A program made the translations under genes and the position numbers. From the IMG/VR virus record IMGVR_UViG_3300044712_001537, positions 1 to 45,344 of that record: a DNA stretch of 45,344 bases; one strand, written 5' to 3'. Source of the stretch: a virus. Shown in pieces: positions 6,413 to 14,120 of this stretch. The notes under the pieces are model-generated. The model did no database searches, had not been told where the DNA came from, and was given only the letters and a program-made list of their open reading frames with translations. The number at the start of each line of letters is the position of its first letter. The stretch's first letter is position 1.

Positions 6413-8178
6413 TCGCTGCCCCCGACGGCGCGCAGCTGCGGGCCCGCCGCCTGACCGGCGTCGGCCGCGCCGCTGAACAGGGCGGCGATCGCGCCCAGCT
6501 CGTCCTCGGGCACGCCGTCGGCGAAGTGCTGCGCCAGGTGCGCGTACACCTGCGGCGTGTAGGCCGCGCCCAGCAGCTCGCGCAGCCGCTTGGCCGCGTC
6601 CACGGTGTTCAGGCGCCGCGCCTGCAGGTTGCGCTCGGGCAGCGCCAGCTCGGTGCTGCGGCGCGGCAGGTAGGCCGGCACCGGCGTGGCCTTGACGTCG
6701 GCCATCGGGTCGACGAGGCCGGCGAAGGCCTGGGCGTGCTGCTTGCGGGCGCGCTGCGCCTCTTCCAGGCTGGGCAGACCGTCGCCGACCTTGTAGGCGC
6801 GGCGGGTCAGGTCGTTGCGGTTGCGGTCCACGTCGCTGTAGGCGGCGGTGCGCATGTCCTCGCCCCACACCGGGCCGCCGGCGCGGAAGCCCCATTCGGT
6901 GGTCTGCGCCGGCGCCACCACGTGCCAGCTCTGCTCGCCGGTGTCGGGGCAGATGAACTGCACGTCGATGTCCGGCGCGCGGAACACGTTCACCTGCAGG
7001 GTGACCTTCAGCCCGGCCACCACGCCCGGCACCTGGCTCAGGTCGTAGGTCCGGGTACCGTCCTTGTGGGCGAAGGTGATGGTCTTGTCGTTGGCCACGC
7101 GGCGGGTCTCGGGCTCACGCACCGCCGCCTCGCGCAGCGCCTCCAGGCTGGCCGGCACGCGCAGCTGCGCGGGCGTGATGGCCATCCACGCGCCGAAGCG
7201 GGTGCGGCCGTGGCGGGTGTGCACGCGGGTGGCGCAGTAGCTCACCGTCCAGGCGTCGATGCGCTCGTTCAGCGCGTCCAGCGTCACCTCGCGCGGGTCG
7301 GTGAAGCGAAAGCGCGTTTCGAAGTGCATGCGCACCAGGTCGTGCACCTTCTCGACGCTGCCCGTCACGCGCGCCGATCCGGCCGCGTGGTGGCGCAGCT
7401 CGAAGCCGGCCGAGCGCTCGAAATTGCGCATCACCTGGCTCTTGTTGGCGCCGCCCGGGTCCATCACCAGCATGAAGGGCACGCCGTGCATGGGGTTGGC
7501 GTCCTGCCGCCACATGGCCCAGGTCACGAAGTCCAGCAGGTTCTCGATCGACTCGCCGCCCAGGTAGTAGCGGCACTTGAAGGCGTGGCTGGCGTGGTCG
7601 GTGGCGGCGTAGCGCGTCAGCAGGTCGCTGCTGGCCTTGACCAGGTTGTCGACCTTGTTCTTGTAGAACTGGTCTTCGGGCATCCAGCGCAGCCGGCCGC
7701 CGGGCAGGTAGTAGTAGGCGCCGGTGGTGCTGTCGACCTGCCACACGTGGTTGGGATGCAGGCTGACCATCTGCACGCTGGGCGTGGGCAGCGCCAGCTG
7801 CTCGGGGTGCATGCGGTGGGCGTAGAGCTGGCGGCTGACGGTGCTCTCGTGCACGTCGGCGCGCAGCTGGCCGCTGGCGCGCAGCATGTCAAGCGCCGTG
7901 GCCACCGGCATGCGCTGGCCCTTCTGGTTGAGCGACGCGGCCAGCACGCCGGCCACCAGGCGCAGCTCGGCGTCGTCGAGCAGGCTGTCGCCGGCGTCGC
8001 GGCGGCGCTTGCGCCCGCTGTCCAGCCCGGCCTGGCCGAGCTTGCGGTAGGCCGTCTGCGGGCTGCAGCCCAGCGCGCGCGCCACCCGGTCCACGATGGC
8101 GGCCTTGGCGCCGTGCGGCGCGCGCAGCAACTGGTCGCGGGCGCCGGCCAGCACGTCGAATTCGGTGGCTGTGAGCAT
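6409..8178 (-). CDS. DDE transposase (Tn552/BcepMu type)
   Basis: The 589-residue protein is the phage transposase/integrase that cuts and joins phage ends for integration and replicative transposition. An N-terminal HTH region (about 24-60, AIVDRVARALGCSPQTAYRK) precedes an rve-type core: first Asp in WQVDST (D149), second in LVMDPG (D240) and the Glu in VTGSVEKVH (E276). The last two are separated by 35 residues, the DD35E spacing. A Mu-transposase-like C-terminal part follows (TYDLSQVPGVVAGLKVTL). I chose the ATG at 8178, preceded by GAGG; a longer upstream frame to 8328 lacks a matching site and overlaps the next gene. Confidence 0.93.
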   Translation of the reverse strand: MLTATEFDVLAGARDQLLRAPHGAKAAIVDRVARALGCSPQTAYRKLGQAGLDSGRKRRRDAGDSLLDDAELRLVAGVLAASLNQKGQRMPVATALDMLRASGQLRADVHESTVSRQLYAHRMHPEQLALPTPSVQMVSLHPNHVWQVDSTTGAYYYLPGGRLRWMPEDQFYKNKVDNLVKASSDLLTRYAATDHASHAFKCRYYLGGESIENLLDFVTWAMWRQDANPMHGVPFMLVMDPGGANKSQVMRNFERSAGFELRHHAAGSARVTGSVEKVHDLVRMHFETRFRFTDPREVTLDALNERIDAWTVSYCATRVHTRHGRTRFGAWMAITPAQLRVPASLEALREAAVREPETRRVANDKTITFAHKDGTRTYDLSQVPGVVAGLKVTLQVNVFRAPDIDVQFICPDTGEQSWHVVAPAQTTEWGFRAGGPVWGEDMRTAAYSDVDRNRNDLTRRAYKVGDGLPSLEEAQRARKQHAQAFAGLVDPMADVKATPVPAYLPRRSTELALPERNLQARRLNTVDAAKRLRELLGAAYTPQVYAHLAQHFADGVPEDELGAIAALFSGAADAGQAAGPQLRAVGGSE

Positions 8179-8225
8179 GATCCTCGGGGCGGGAGTTGAG
8201 ACGGGGTCTTGAATGCGTGACGCAA

Positions 8226-9161
8226 TCAAGTGCGGCGGTGCTTGGCAATGCCCTCGTTCATCTCGCGGCGCCAGCCGGGTTCGATGCGCTCGCCCATCAG
8301 GTCGATGCCGATGTTCGCTTCGGCGCACAGGTCGGCGAAGCGCTGGCCGATGAACTCCAACGTCTGACGCGCCTGCAGTTCGGTTGACTCGGTCGGCGGG
8401 TCGCGGAAGACCTCCACCGCCTCGGCCACCAGCTGCTGCAGCGCGATGTCAGCGGCCACGCCCAGGTCGCGCAGAAGGCCGATGTGGATCGACTCCCTTT
8501 CGTTGCGCGTGCCGTTCAGGCGGGCCTCTTCGGCCTCGGCCAGCTTGTTGAGCTTTTCGTCCTTCTTGGCGATGACCTTGTCCTTGGCGGCCATCGACTT
8601 CTCGGCCTCGTCGAGCTTGGTCTTCATCGCGCTGGCACGGCTGGCAAGCTCGCACATCAGCTCGACGGCCGCATCCTTGCTGCCTTCGGCGATCGCGGCC
8701 TTCACCTGGGCCTGCATGTCGGCAGGCAGCGCCTTCAGCGACTGGTAGTCGCGCGACGAGAAGCCGATCTGCTGCGCCTGCTCGTACAGGTCGGGGCCGA
8801 GGGTCTCGTAGTTGTTGGCCAGTTCCTGCATCCGGCGGTAGCTCTTGCGGAAGAACAAGAGGCAGAACTCGTCCAAATCTGCGACGCGTCGCAGATCGCC
8901 GTCAGGGCCCCTTACAAGCAAGTCCTTGAATTCATTGGATTTCTTGAGCCGGATGTACGTCTGCGCCAGTGCGACGTCTGCGACGCTGCGTTGAAAATCG
9001 AGCGCCTGGATGCGACCGACGTCCATGTACAGGCCGGCCGAGTTGATGGCGCCCATCTCCGCGGCCGATACCTCGTTGATCGCGGCAGAGACTGCTTTCA
9101 CGGCCGTGGTCGACAGCTCGTCGACGAGGGCCGGAACACCTGGGGTCTTGGGGCGGGCCAT
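8226..9161 (-). CDS. Coiled-coil early protein upstream of the transposase
   Basis: A 311-residue protein of unknown function. It has an N-terminal part rich in small residues, a central helical region (YIRLKKSNEFKDLLVRG, DEFCLLFFRKSYRRMQELA) and a strong coiled coil at about 180-225 (ASAMKTKLDEAEKSMAAKDK and following, heptad Leu/Ala). GGAGGG before the ATG at 9161 supports the start. Proteins of similar size just upstream of the transposase occur in BcepMu-like phages. A structural or DNA-organising role is possible, but nothing catalytic is visible. Confidence 0.7.
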   Translation of the reverse strand: MARPKTPGVPALVDELSTTAVKAVSAAINEVSAAEMGAINSAGLYMDVGRIQALDFQRSVADVALAQTYIRLKKSNEFKDLLVRGPDGDLRRVADLDEFCLLFFRKSYRRMQELANNYETLGPDLYEQAQQIGFSSRDYQSLKALPADMQAQVKAAIAEGSKDAAVELMCELASRASAMKTKLDEAEKSMAAKDKVIAKKDEKLNKLAEAEEARLNGTRNERESIHIGLLRDLGVAADIALQQLVAEAVEVFRDPPTESTELQARQTLEFIGQRFADLCAEANIGIDLMGERIEPGWRREMNEGIAKHRRT

Positions 9162-9164
9162 GTC

Positions 9165-9491
9165 TCAACCCTCCTCGCCGTCGATGGGGCCGAAGAGCTG
9201 CTGCATGTGCAGCGCGACCAGGCGCTTGCCGTTCTCGTCGCGCATGGCGGCGCGGATCGCTGCCGACACGCTCTTGAGGGCGGCCACGTGAATGCGCACG
9301 TCCTCGGCGTACTCCAGCATCAGCTTGCGCACCAGGTCGTTTGCGCAGGCCAGCCTGGCGCCAGCTTCGTCGCCGGCCGCGACCATCTGCTCGATCTGCT
9401 CGGCCGTGACGAGCAGCGAAATGCCGAGCATCAGCAGTGCCGCATCAGCCTTGGCGACGGCTGCCGCCTGTTCGTAGGTGTTTTCAGACAT
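9165..9491 (-). CDS. Small helical early protein
   Basis: A 108-residue, Ala-rich, almost wholly helical protein (MSENTYEQAAAVAKADAALL...). It ends QLFGPIDGEEG three bases before the next gene. No family recognised. It overlaps its upstream neighbour by eight bases and probably works with the coiled-coil protein that follows, given the tight spacing. Confidence 0.6.
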   Translation of the reverse strand: MSENTYEQAAAVAKADAALLMLGISLLVTAEQIEQMVAAGDEAGARLACANDLVRKLMLEYAEDVRIHVAALKSVSAAIRAAMRDENGKRLVALHMQQLFGPIDGEEG

Positions 9492-9810
9492 CGGTGAGGT
9501 TCCTCGTGAAGCGGTTCTTGATCTCGGCGAGCCGTGACTCGGCGCGCTCGAAGGCGGTCAGGATGCGCAGCCCGGTCTGGCCGAACTGCGGGCCCAGGCG
9601 CCAGCGGCTGGTGGACTGGATCTGCTCGGCCCAGCCGAAGTGGCGGGCGTTGGCCAGGTCGCGCGTGACCTGGCTCGGGCTGTGCCCGCACTGCTTGGCG
9701 ATGTCGCCCGGGGCCAGGCCTTCCAGCTCGTGGCCGGCCAGGGCCAGCAGCATGCGCATCAGGCGCTGCTGCGGCTCGCACAGGTACTTGGAGTCGGCGG
9801 CGTCGTTCAC
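9484..9810 (-). CDS. IclR-like winged-helix DNA-binding protein
   Basis: A 108-residue protein with a winged-helix domain at about 14-75: MRMLLALAGHELEGLAPGDI, then the recognition part AKQCGHSPSQVTRDLANARH, then a wing (AEQIQSTSRWRLGP). This resembles the N-terminal domain of IclR regulators without the ligand-binding domain. The C-terminal helix (LTAFERAESRLAEIKNRF) may dimerise. The start is GTG at 9810, one base after the preceding stop. Probably a phage regulator or a transposition accessory. Confidence 0.68.
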   Translation of the reverse strand: MNDAADSKYLCEPQQRLMRMLLALAGHELEGLAPGDIAKQCGHSPSQVTRDLANARHFGWAEQIQSTSRWRLGPQFGQTGLRILTAFERAESRLAEIKNRFTRNLTDV

Positions 9811-9811
9811 G

Positions 9812-10060
9812 TCAGCCCCCCTCGCTCAAGTCGACCTCGGGGTACATCGCCTGCATCAAGCGCGTGCCGAGCTGCGGCTGCAGCCGGTCCAGCGCGTCGG
9901 CGATGTCGCCGGCCACGGCGGTGCGGTGGTCGTGCAGGTCGTCGGCCTGCGCCGCCTTGCTGAAGGTGCGCGCCAGCTTGGCGCGGGCGGCGGCGGCGCG
10001 CTGCTCGGCCTTGGCCACAACCAGCACCAGCTCGGCCTGGGTGTTGGTGAGCGGGTTCAT
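9812..10060 (-). CDS. Small early protein of unknown function
   Basis: An 82-residue helical protein (MNPLTNTQAELVLVVAKAEQ, then KLARTFSKAAQADDLHDHR). The start at 10060 overlaps the upstream stop (ATGA). No motif recognised. The Ala/Arg-rich first half suggests an amphipathic helix. Confidence 0.58.
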   Translation of the reverse strand: MNPLTNTQAELVLVVAKAEQRAAAARAKLARTFSKAAQADDLHDHRTAVAGDIADALDRLQPQLGTRLMQAMYPEVDLSEGG

Positions 10061-10488
10061 GCGCGCGCCGCCCGGGTGCGCCTGGTGGCCACTTGAAGGG
10101 CCAGCCCGGCCAGCTCGATGTCTTCCTCGAGCTTGCGCATCGCCGCGCAGTCCTGCGCCTGCAGCAGCCGCTCGAGCGTGCGCGGCGAGACGAGCATCAG
10201 CGTGCGGTTGGGGTCGCACCAGGTGGTGCTGTAGTCGCCGTGGCCGACCTCGAACAGCAGCGCCTCGTGGTCGGCCGAGCGCACGTGGGCCCACACGCCG
10301 AGCATCTGTTCCTCGGTGCGCAGGTCGGCGACCTCGATCGAGCGCGCCGGCGTCCACCAGACGAGCGAGAGCATCGAGCGCAGCTCGCACTGCGGGTGCG
10401 TCAACGGCGGGGCTTCGAAGAACACGTGCACGCCGGGGTCGGTCGACCCGCGAACGCTGGCCACGGCGCGGTACAGCAGTCCATTCAT
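10057..10488 (-). CDS. Early protein of unknown function
   Basis: A 143-residue, mixed alpha/beta protein with several aromatic positions (LSLVWWTPARSIEVADL, VWAHVRSADHEALLFEVGHG, STTWCDPNRTLMLVSPRTLE) and a basic C-terminus. It ends four bases into the next gene. The putative start at 10488 has a poor, C-rich upstream region, so translation may depend on coupling or a weak site. I recognise no family. Confidence 0.58.
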   Translation of the reverse strand: MNGLLYRAVASVRGSTDPGVHVFFEAPPLTHPQCELRSMLSLVWWTPARSIEVADLRTEEQMLGVWAHVRSADHEALLFEVGHGDYSTTWCDPNRTLMLVSPRTLERLLQAQDCAAMRKLEEDIELAGLALQVATRRTRAARA

Positions 10489-10516
10489 GGGGGGGGCTTT
10501 CGGTTGGGGGGTGGGG

Positions 10517-10840
10517 TCAGGCGGCCTTGCGGGCGCGCCGGTCGGGCTTGGCGATCGCGCGGCGGTTGGTCGCGCTGCGCCGGTCGGGCTGGTCGCTGGT
10601 GCGGCGGTCGGGCCTGGGCGCCGCGGGCTTGAAGTCGGCCGCGGCGATCACGTGGCCGACCTTCATTCCAAGGGCCACGGCGGCGCGGTGCGCCTCGCCG
10701 CGCAGGCCCTGCTGGGTGCCGCGCAGCAGGTCGACCACCGTCATGCGGTTGAAGCCGTGCAGCCGGCACCACTCGGCCACGCTGACGCCGGCGGCTCGGA
10801 ACTCGGCGCGGACCTGTTCGGGGGTCTTGGGCTTTAGCAT
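10517..10840 (-). CDS. BcepMu gp16-family phage-associated HTH protein (Ner-like position)
   Basis: The 107-residue protein matches the BcepMu gp16 family. Its core at residues 12-60 (EFRAAGVSVAEWCRLHGFNR, MTVVDLLRGTQQGLRG, EAHRAAVALGMK) is a helix-turn-helix with the family's 'G-x-S-V-A-E-W' and 'LRG-x-x-H' signatures. The basic C-terminus has repeated DRR motifs (RPDRRTSDQPDRRSATNRR). It is the first gene of the leftward early operon, facing the repressor, the place of Ner in Mu. It therefore probably regulates the switch region, though this has not been shown from sequence. Confidence 0.8.
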   Translation of the reverse strand: MLKPKTPEQVRAEFRAAGVSVAEWCRLHGFNRMTVVDLLRGTQQGLRGEAHRAAVALGMKVGHVIAAADFKPAAPRPDRRTSDQPDRRSATNRRAIAKPDRRARKAA

Positions 10841-11002
10841 GGGAAGATGTGGGAAACCGCCAAAGTCAGGCGAGGTGAACGACGACGACCGTGTCAACAG
10901 TCGAGGGGACGAAATGCGTGTGCATGTGGTGCGGTGTGGTGACGCGGCTGATACCGTGGGAGCGAGTATGGGACAAATTAGTCGCATGTGCAAGGGCTTT
11001 TG
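10841..11002. promoter_or_regulatory. Divergent early/repressor switch region
   Basis: This gap separates the leftward early operon from the rightward repressor gene. On the minus strand TTGCAC (10993-10988) and CATACT (10970-10965) are 17 bases apart and form a good sigma-70-type early promoter. A second minus-strand TTGACA lies at 10897-10892 without a convincing -10. TGTGGTG occurs twice, at 10925-10931 and 10935-10941, one helical turn apart, and could be an operator half-site. The repressor's own promoter is not obvious. Confidence 0.6.
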
Positions 11003-11491
11003 ATGTCGCATCCTGAAGACATCGAGCTCTCTGTCGGGCAACGCATCACGAAGCTGTGCGGTGAAACGCCGCGCGTGCAGATCGCCGCCTTGCTGGGGAT
11101 GGACCGAAAGACCATCGGCCGATGGGAGGCCGACTTGGCCTTGCCCGACGGCAAGTCGCTGTTGCTGATGTGGGAGAGGCTGCGCGCCAGCCCGGATTGG
11201 GTGCTCACCGGCAGCGGGTCGCCCCCGCCTTTGAACGATCGGGAGCTGCGGCTGTTGGCTTGCTTCAATGCCGCGCCGCGATCAGTTCAGGAGGCAGTGC
11301 TGCGAGCGCTCGAATTGGGCGAGCCGTTGAAGACCAGGACGACGGGCAAGCAGGTGTTCCACGCGGCAGTCAGCCAGGTCGTGCAGGGCGACAGCAACAT
11401 AACGGCCGGCCGATTCACGATGCAAGACGCGGGCGGCGTCTACCCGGTTACGTCAAAGAAGTCGCCGAAGAAGCCCCCGGGCAAGCCCTAG
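11003..11491 (+). CDS. XRE-family phage repressor
   Basis: A 162-residue protein with an N-terminal XRE helix-turn-helix at about 11-60 (VGQRITKLCGETPRVQIAAL, then MDRKTIGRWEADLALPDGKS) and the SPDWVLTGSG segment typical of phage CI-like repressors. The C-terminus has an unusual tail, including QVVQGDSNITAGRF, and ends in a basic Lys/Pro run. No Ser/Lys self-cleavage domain is evident, so control may not be of LexA type. The ATG at 11003 has AAGGG upstream; a GTG at 10988 is less likely. Divergent position makes it the lysogeny repressor. Confidence 0.82.
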   Translation: MSHPEDIELSVGQRITKLCGETPRVQIAALLGMDRKTIGRWEADLALPDGKSLLLMWERLRASPDWVLTGSGSPPPLNDRELRLLACFNAAPRSVQEAVLRALELGEPLKTRTTGKQVFHAAVSQVVQGDSNITAGRFTMQDAGGVYPVTSKKSPKKPPGKP

Positions 11492-11593
11492 CCTGCAAGC
11501 TCTTACACCCGCAATCGAAGGGTCCGAGCCGCGCGCGCATCCGCAAGAATCAGGACGGGCGCGGGGCGGCCCGCGACAACGGGATCAACACCA

Positions 11594-11830
11594 ATGCAAC
11601 ACTTCGAGGCGCCGGTGACGCACGTGGCCGGCAACGATCTCCACGTGCATCAGTACGGCCCTGACTCGGCGCCGCCGGACGATCCGGCCCTGTCGGTGCA
11701 GTGCTGGCAGTGCAGGCGGCCAACCTGGCGCTACACGTCAGCGTGCATGCACTGCGGCGTGCGGCTCACGGCTCGATGGTTCGCCCGGCTGATGGTCAGG
11801 CTGGCGCATGGGATGGGAGGTGGGAGATGA
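11594..11830 (+). CDS. Small zinc-ribbon protein
   Basis: A 78-residue protein. Two Cys pairs, CWQC (about 37-40) and CMHC (about 51-54), form a likely zinc ribbon. The N-terminus THVAGNDLHVHQYG resembles a beta-hairpin motif (VAG-D-hxhxh) seen at the start of small phage proteins near repressors; the preceding repressor has a related QGDSNITAG segment. The last part is basic. The upstream ribosome site is weak. Its stop overlaps the next start (ATGA). Function unknown; nucleic-acid or protein binding is likely. Confidence 0.6.
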   Translation: MQHFEAPVTHVAGNDLHVHQYGPDSAPPDDPALSVQCWQCRRPTWRYTSACMHCGVRLTARWFARLMVRLAHGMGGGR

Positions 11831-12258
11831 GCGCATCAGTTCGGATTACATCGGTCCTGACGATCGCAGCGCTTGCCGGCGGATGCGCAACGACCCAGGT
11901 TCCGCCTGGCCAGGCTCGACCGGTGCCGCAAGAGCGCTTACTTTCTGCGCCCAGCGTCGGCCAGGCCGACATCGTGGTGGTGCGCGACAGCGGGCTCATG
12001 GGCGGGGGGTGCTACTACCTGTTGTCCGTCAACAAGGCGCCGGCGGCTCGCATGGACACCGGCGAAAAGGTGTCGCTGCGCGTTCCGGCGGGCGACCTGC
12101 TGTTGACCGTGGGGCGCGATCCCGACGGCAAGGCGCTGTGCGGGCTCGAACCAGACCACAAGGTGCAGCGGGAGTTCAGTATCAGGGCCGGTGAGGTGAA
12201 ACACTTTCGCATGCTGATAGGCAATGGCGGGATGGATGTCATGAGGTCGGACTACTGA
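11827..12258 (+). CDS. Lipoprotein in the repressor-side accessory region
   Basis: A 143-residue protein with a lipoprotein signal: MSASVRITSVLTIAALAGGC, lipid attachment at Cys20. The mature part is beta-rich: QADIVVVRDSGLMGGGCYYL, VSLRVPAGDLLLTVGRDPDG, REFSIRAGEVKHFRMLIGNG. The layout resembles small envelope lipoproteins of the DUF2846 kind, which I suggest with low certainty. GGGAGGTGGGAG before the ATG is a good ribosome site. Because it lies beside the repressor it could be expressed from the prophage and change the host envelope, for example in superinfection exclusion. Confidence 0.68.
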   Translation: MSASVRITSVLTIAALAGGCATTQVPPGQARPVPQERLLSAPSVGQADIVVVRDSGLMGGGCYYLLSVNKAPAARMDTGEKVSLRVPAGDLLLTVGRDPDGKALCGLEPDHKVQREFSIRAGEVKHFRMLIGNGGMDVMRSDY

Positions 12259-12276
12259 CGCTGCAAAGGTCGCGCA

Positions 12277-12696
12277 ATGGCTTTCATGATTTCCCGGTTT
12301 GGGCAGCATGTCGAAGCTGACGAAGCATTCTTTGCCGCAGGTGATGTCGATCTGGACGCCAAGCGTGCCGCGCTTTCAGTCAAGACCAACCCCGTCGACA
12401 GACACTACCTGCTTCAGTCACTCGTTGAGGAACTGGCTCGCGCCGTGAGGAGCCAGAAGGCCCATCCGGCACAGCTGATCGAGGTCGCAGAGCGCCACAT
12501 GAGCGAGCTGCCGCAATTGCTGCGTGACCTCGAGCATCACGAACGCGAATCACGGCGCGCGCGCGGGCAGACGGCGCAGGCTTACTCGCACCCGGCGGTT
12601 AGCACACCTGGTCTTCTCGCTGCTGCCTATCGCCGCAGCGGAGATGAGGGCGCCGCTCGGCGCGTCGAAGCTCACGCGGCGGCAATGGGGATCTGA
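12277..12696 (+). CDS. Helical protein of unknown function
   Basis: A 139-residue protein, mostly helical and acidic in the first half (GQHVEADEAFFAAGDVDLDA), with a central helix pair (YLLQSLVEELARAVRSQKAH, LPQLLRDLEHHERESRRARG) and an Ala/Arg-rich end. No motif recognised. It lies 18 bases after the lipoprotein gene and probably shares its transcript. Base composition is a little less GC-extreme than in the structural genes, as for the whole 11.5-14 kb region. Confidence 0.55.
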   Translation: MAFMISRFGQHVEADEAFFAAGDVDLDAKRAALSVKTNPVDRHYLLQSLVEELARAVRSQKAHPAQLIEVAERHMSELPQLLRDLEHHERESRRARGQTAQAYSHPAVSTPGLLAAAYRRSGDEGAARRVEAHAAAMGI

Positions 12697-12759
12697 GACA
12701 TGACTGCAAACGCCTTCGGCGGCCATCCGCCCGCCCACTCTTGACCCGCGGGAGACTGC

Positions 12760-13602
12760 ATGTCGGCAAAGCCGTTCAAGGTCCACTTCACTCGTTCGTC
12801 CATCGGTGACGATGGCAAGGGCAAGCTCGGCCAGTCCCTTGCTGCATGGTTTGCATCGCACGGCGCCCACTTGCCAAAGTGGCAACTGGAGTCAGAGTGG
12901 TACCAGGTGCGAGACCTCAAACTGGTTGGTGAGGTCTGGATGGGCACATTCGCGCACCTTCGACCCGACGCCCCGCACGTTGTCGATGAAGGGGACAGGG
13001 AGCGCGAGATCCTCCTGGGTCCGCAAGACCATGTGCTCGACAAGTGCCACTTCATCTACCGGTCGAGCAGCGACGTGCTCGTGTGGCAGGTCAGCCGGTC
13101 CGCAGGCAGCCTGACAAAGCTGGCTCAGTATTTGAGCGAGCTGGGTGGGACGATTGCGAATCTGCCGTACATCTGCGACCTGGAGCGCCTCGAACAAATC
13201 CTCGGGGGGCAGGTCTATGAGATCCAGTTCTCCTATGCGCGGCCACTTGTCAAGCAGGAGTCCGCCCCGCAATGGACAAACAGGATCTTCGATACGTTGT
13301 CAGACGTGCATGGCGCGCGGGCACAGGTGAGGTTGACCGCGGAGCGCAGAGGCGCGCTAAGCGATCGCGCCAAGCAGTGGATTCACTCCATGATCGGTGG
13401 ACCGGGCTTCGAGCATGTCAAAGTACGGCTGTCCGACGAAACAAGCCTGGTCGATCTGGTGATGGCCCCCATGAAGGAACGGATTCAGGTCCCGCTGATC
13501 GGGCGCTACCCTGCGCCTGGCCAGGTTTTTGTGGAACTGGAGGCAGCCTATGACCGCAAGCGCGAACAGATTCAACGTCAGAGCGACACCGGGGACTTCT
13601 GA
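12760..13602 (+). CDS. DUF6731-like accessory protein
   Basis: A 280-residue protein beginning MSAKPFKVHFTRSSIGDDGK. The pattern of an N-terminal strand, a midsection that ends in a strand with 'DVLVWQVSRSAGSL', a helix LTKLAQYLSELGG, and a final strand-rich part with 'EHVKVRLSDETSLVDLVMAP' resembles the uncharacterised DUF6731 family found in phages and genomic islands. No catalytic signature is visible. A membrane-protein gene starts ten bases downstream and the pair looks like one cassette. Function unknown; an accessory role such as host defence or exclusion is inferred from position and composition. Confidence 0.55.
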   Translation: MSAKPFKVHFTRSSIGDDGKGKLGQSLAAWFASHGAHLPKWQLESEWYQVRDLKLVGEVWMGTFAHLRPDAPHVVDEGDREREILLGPQDHVLDKCHFIYRSSSDVLVWQVSRSAGSLTKLAQYLSELGGTIANLPYICDLERLEQILGGQVYEIQFSYARPLVKQESAPQWTNRIFDTLSDVHGARAQVRLTAERRGALSDRAKQWIHSMIGGPGFEHVKVRLSDETSLVDLVMAPMKERIQVPLIGRYPAPGQVFVELEAAYDRKREQIQRQSDTGDF

Positions 13603-13612
13603 AGGTGCAGCC

Positions 13613-14044
13613 ATGCGCCCTGGCATCTTCCCCCTGGCAACCAGCGCAGTCGCAGGGCTGCTCGCATGGCAGCTCGAGATCAAGCCGGTGCTCGAGACTG
13701 CAGCCGATCGCATCGCCTTTGCCAGCGCGATCGCCTCGGTATCCGTAACGATGCTGGGCTTCATGCTGGCTGCGCTGGCAGTGCTGGCCAGCATCAACCA
13801 TACGCACCTGGTCGGCATGATGAAGAAGACGGGGCACTACCTCGATCTGTTGAAGACTGCCTTCGTCGGCGCGTCCTTCTTTCTGTTATGCGCGCTGAGC
13901 GGCTATCTGGTGCTGTTCGGCTATGAACCAACGAGCCGCGCCTGGTATGTGCTGGCCGGCGTTCATGTCGGCGCGCTGGTTGCCTTGCTCGACCTGGCCA
14001 GGAAGCTCTGGATGGTGCTGGAGAACCTGCGGCAGCAGTCCTGA
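13613..14044 (+). CDS. Multi-pass membrane protein
   Basis: A 143-residue protein with four likely membrane helices: residues about 5-20 (IFPLATSAVAGLLAW), 35-62 (IAFASAIASVSVTMLGFMLA and following), 80-105 (FVGASFFLLCALSGYLVLFG) and 110-130 (WYVLAGVHVGALVALLDLAR). I chose the ATG at 13613, supported by GAAGGTG upstream; a longer frame would overlap the preceding gene. It is the last gene before the late promoter at 14073. With the DUF6731-like gene it makes a soluble-plus-membrane pair, a layout common among exclusion and defence modules, but no domain proves that. Confidence 0.62.
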   Translation: MRPGIFPLATSAVAGLLAWQLEIKPVLETAADRIAFASAIASVSVTMLGFMLAALAVLASINHTHLVGMMKKTGHYLDLLKTAFVGASFFLLCALSGYLVLFGYEPTSRAWYVLAGVHVGALVALLDLARKLWMVLENLRQQS

Positions 14045-14072
14045 TTGAGCCGAGGGGCCACCGGCATCTCCT

Positions 14073-14120
14073 GAAGTTCTTCAACTTCCGCGCCGCGCGC
14101 GCGCGGGCCAAAGTGCCCGC
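14073..14120 (+). promoter_or_regulatory. Predicted activator-dependent late promoter (Plys-like)
   Basis: GAAGTT (14073-14078) and AACTTC (14083-14088) form a perfect 6-base dyad around CTTC. A -10-like CAAAGT lies at 14109-14114, and the endolysin ATG is at 14121. The same arrangement, at identical internal spacing, occurs at 26672-26713 before the protease gene. No -35 box is present, as expected for promoters that need a Mor/C activator. I infer that Mor binds the dyad. The predicted start of transcription falls on or near the ATG. Confidence 0.68.

Noticed and set aside
6526-8199. A 557-codon open frame on the plus strand opposite the transposase gene
   Set aside because: Antisense shadow; the minus strand carries an intact DDE motif with correct spacing.
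14073-14088. Dyad repeat as a site-specific attachment or recombination site
   Set aside because: The phage uses a DDE transposase with separate ends, and both copies sit exactly before late genes in the same orientation, which suits a promoter better.
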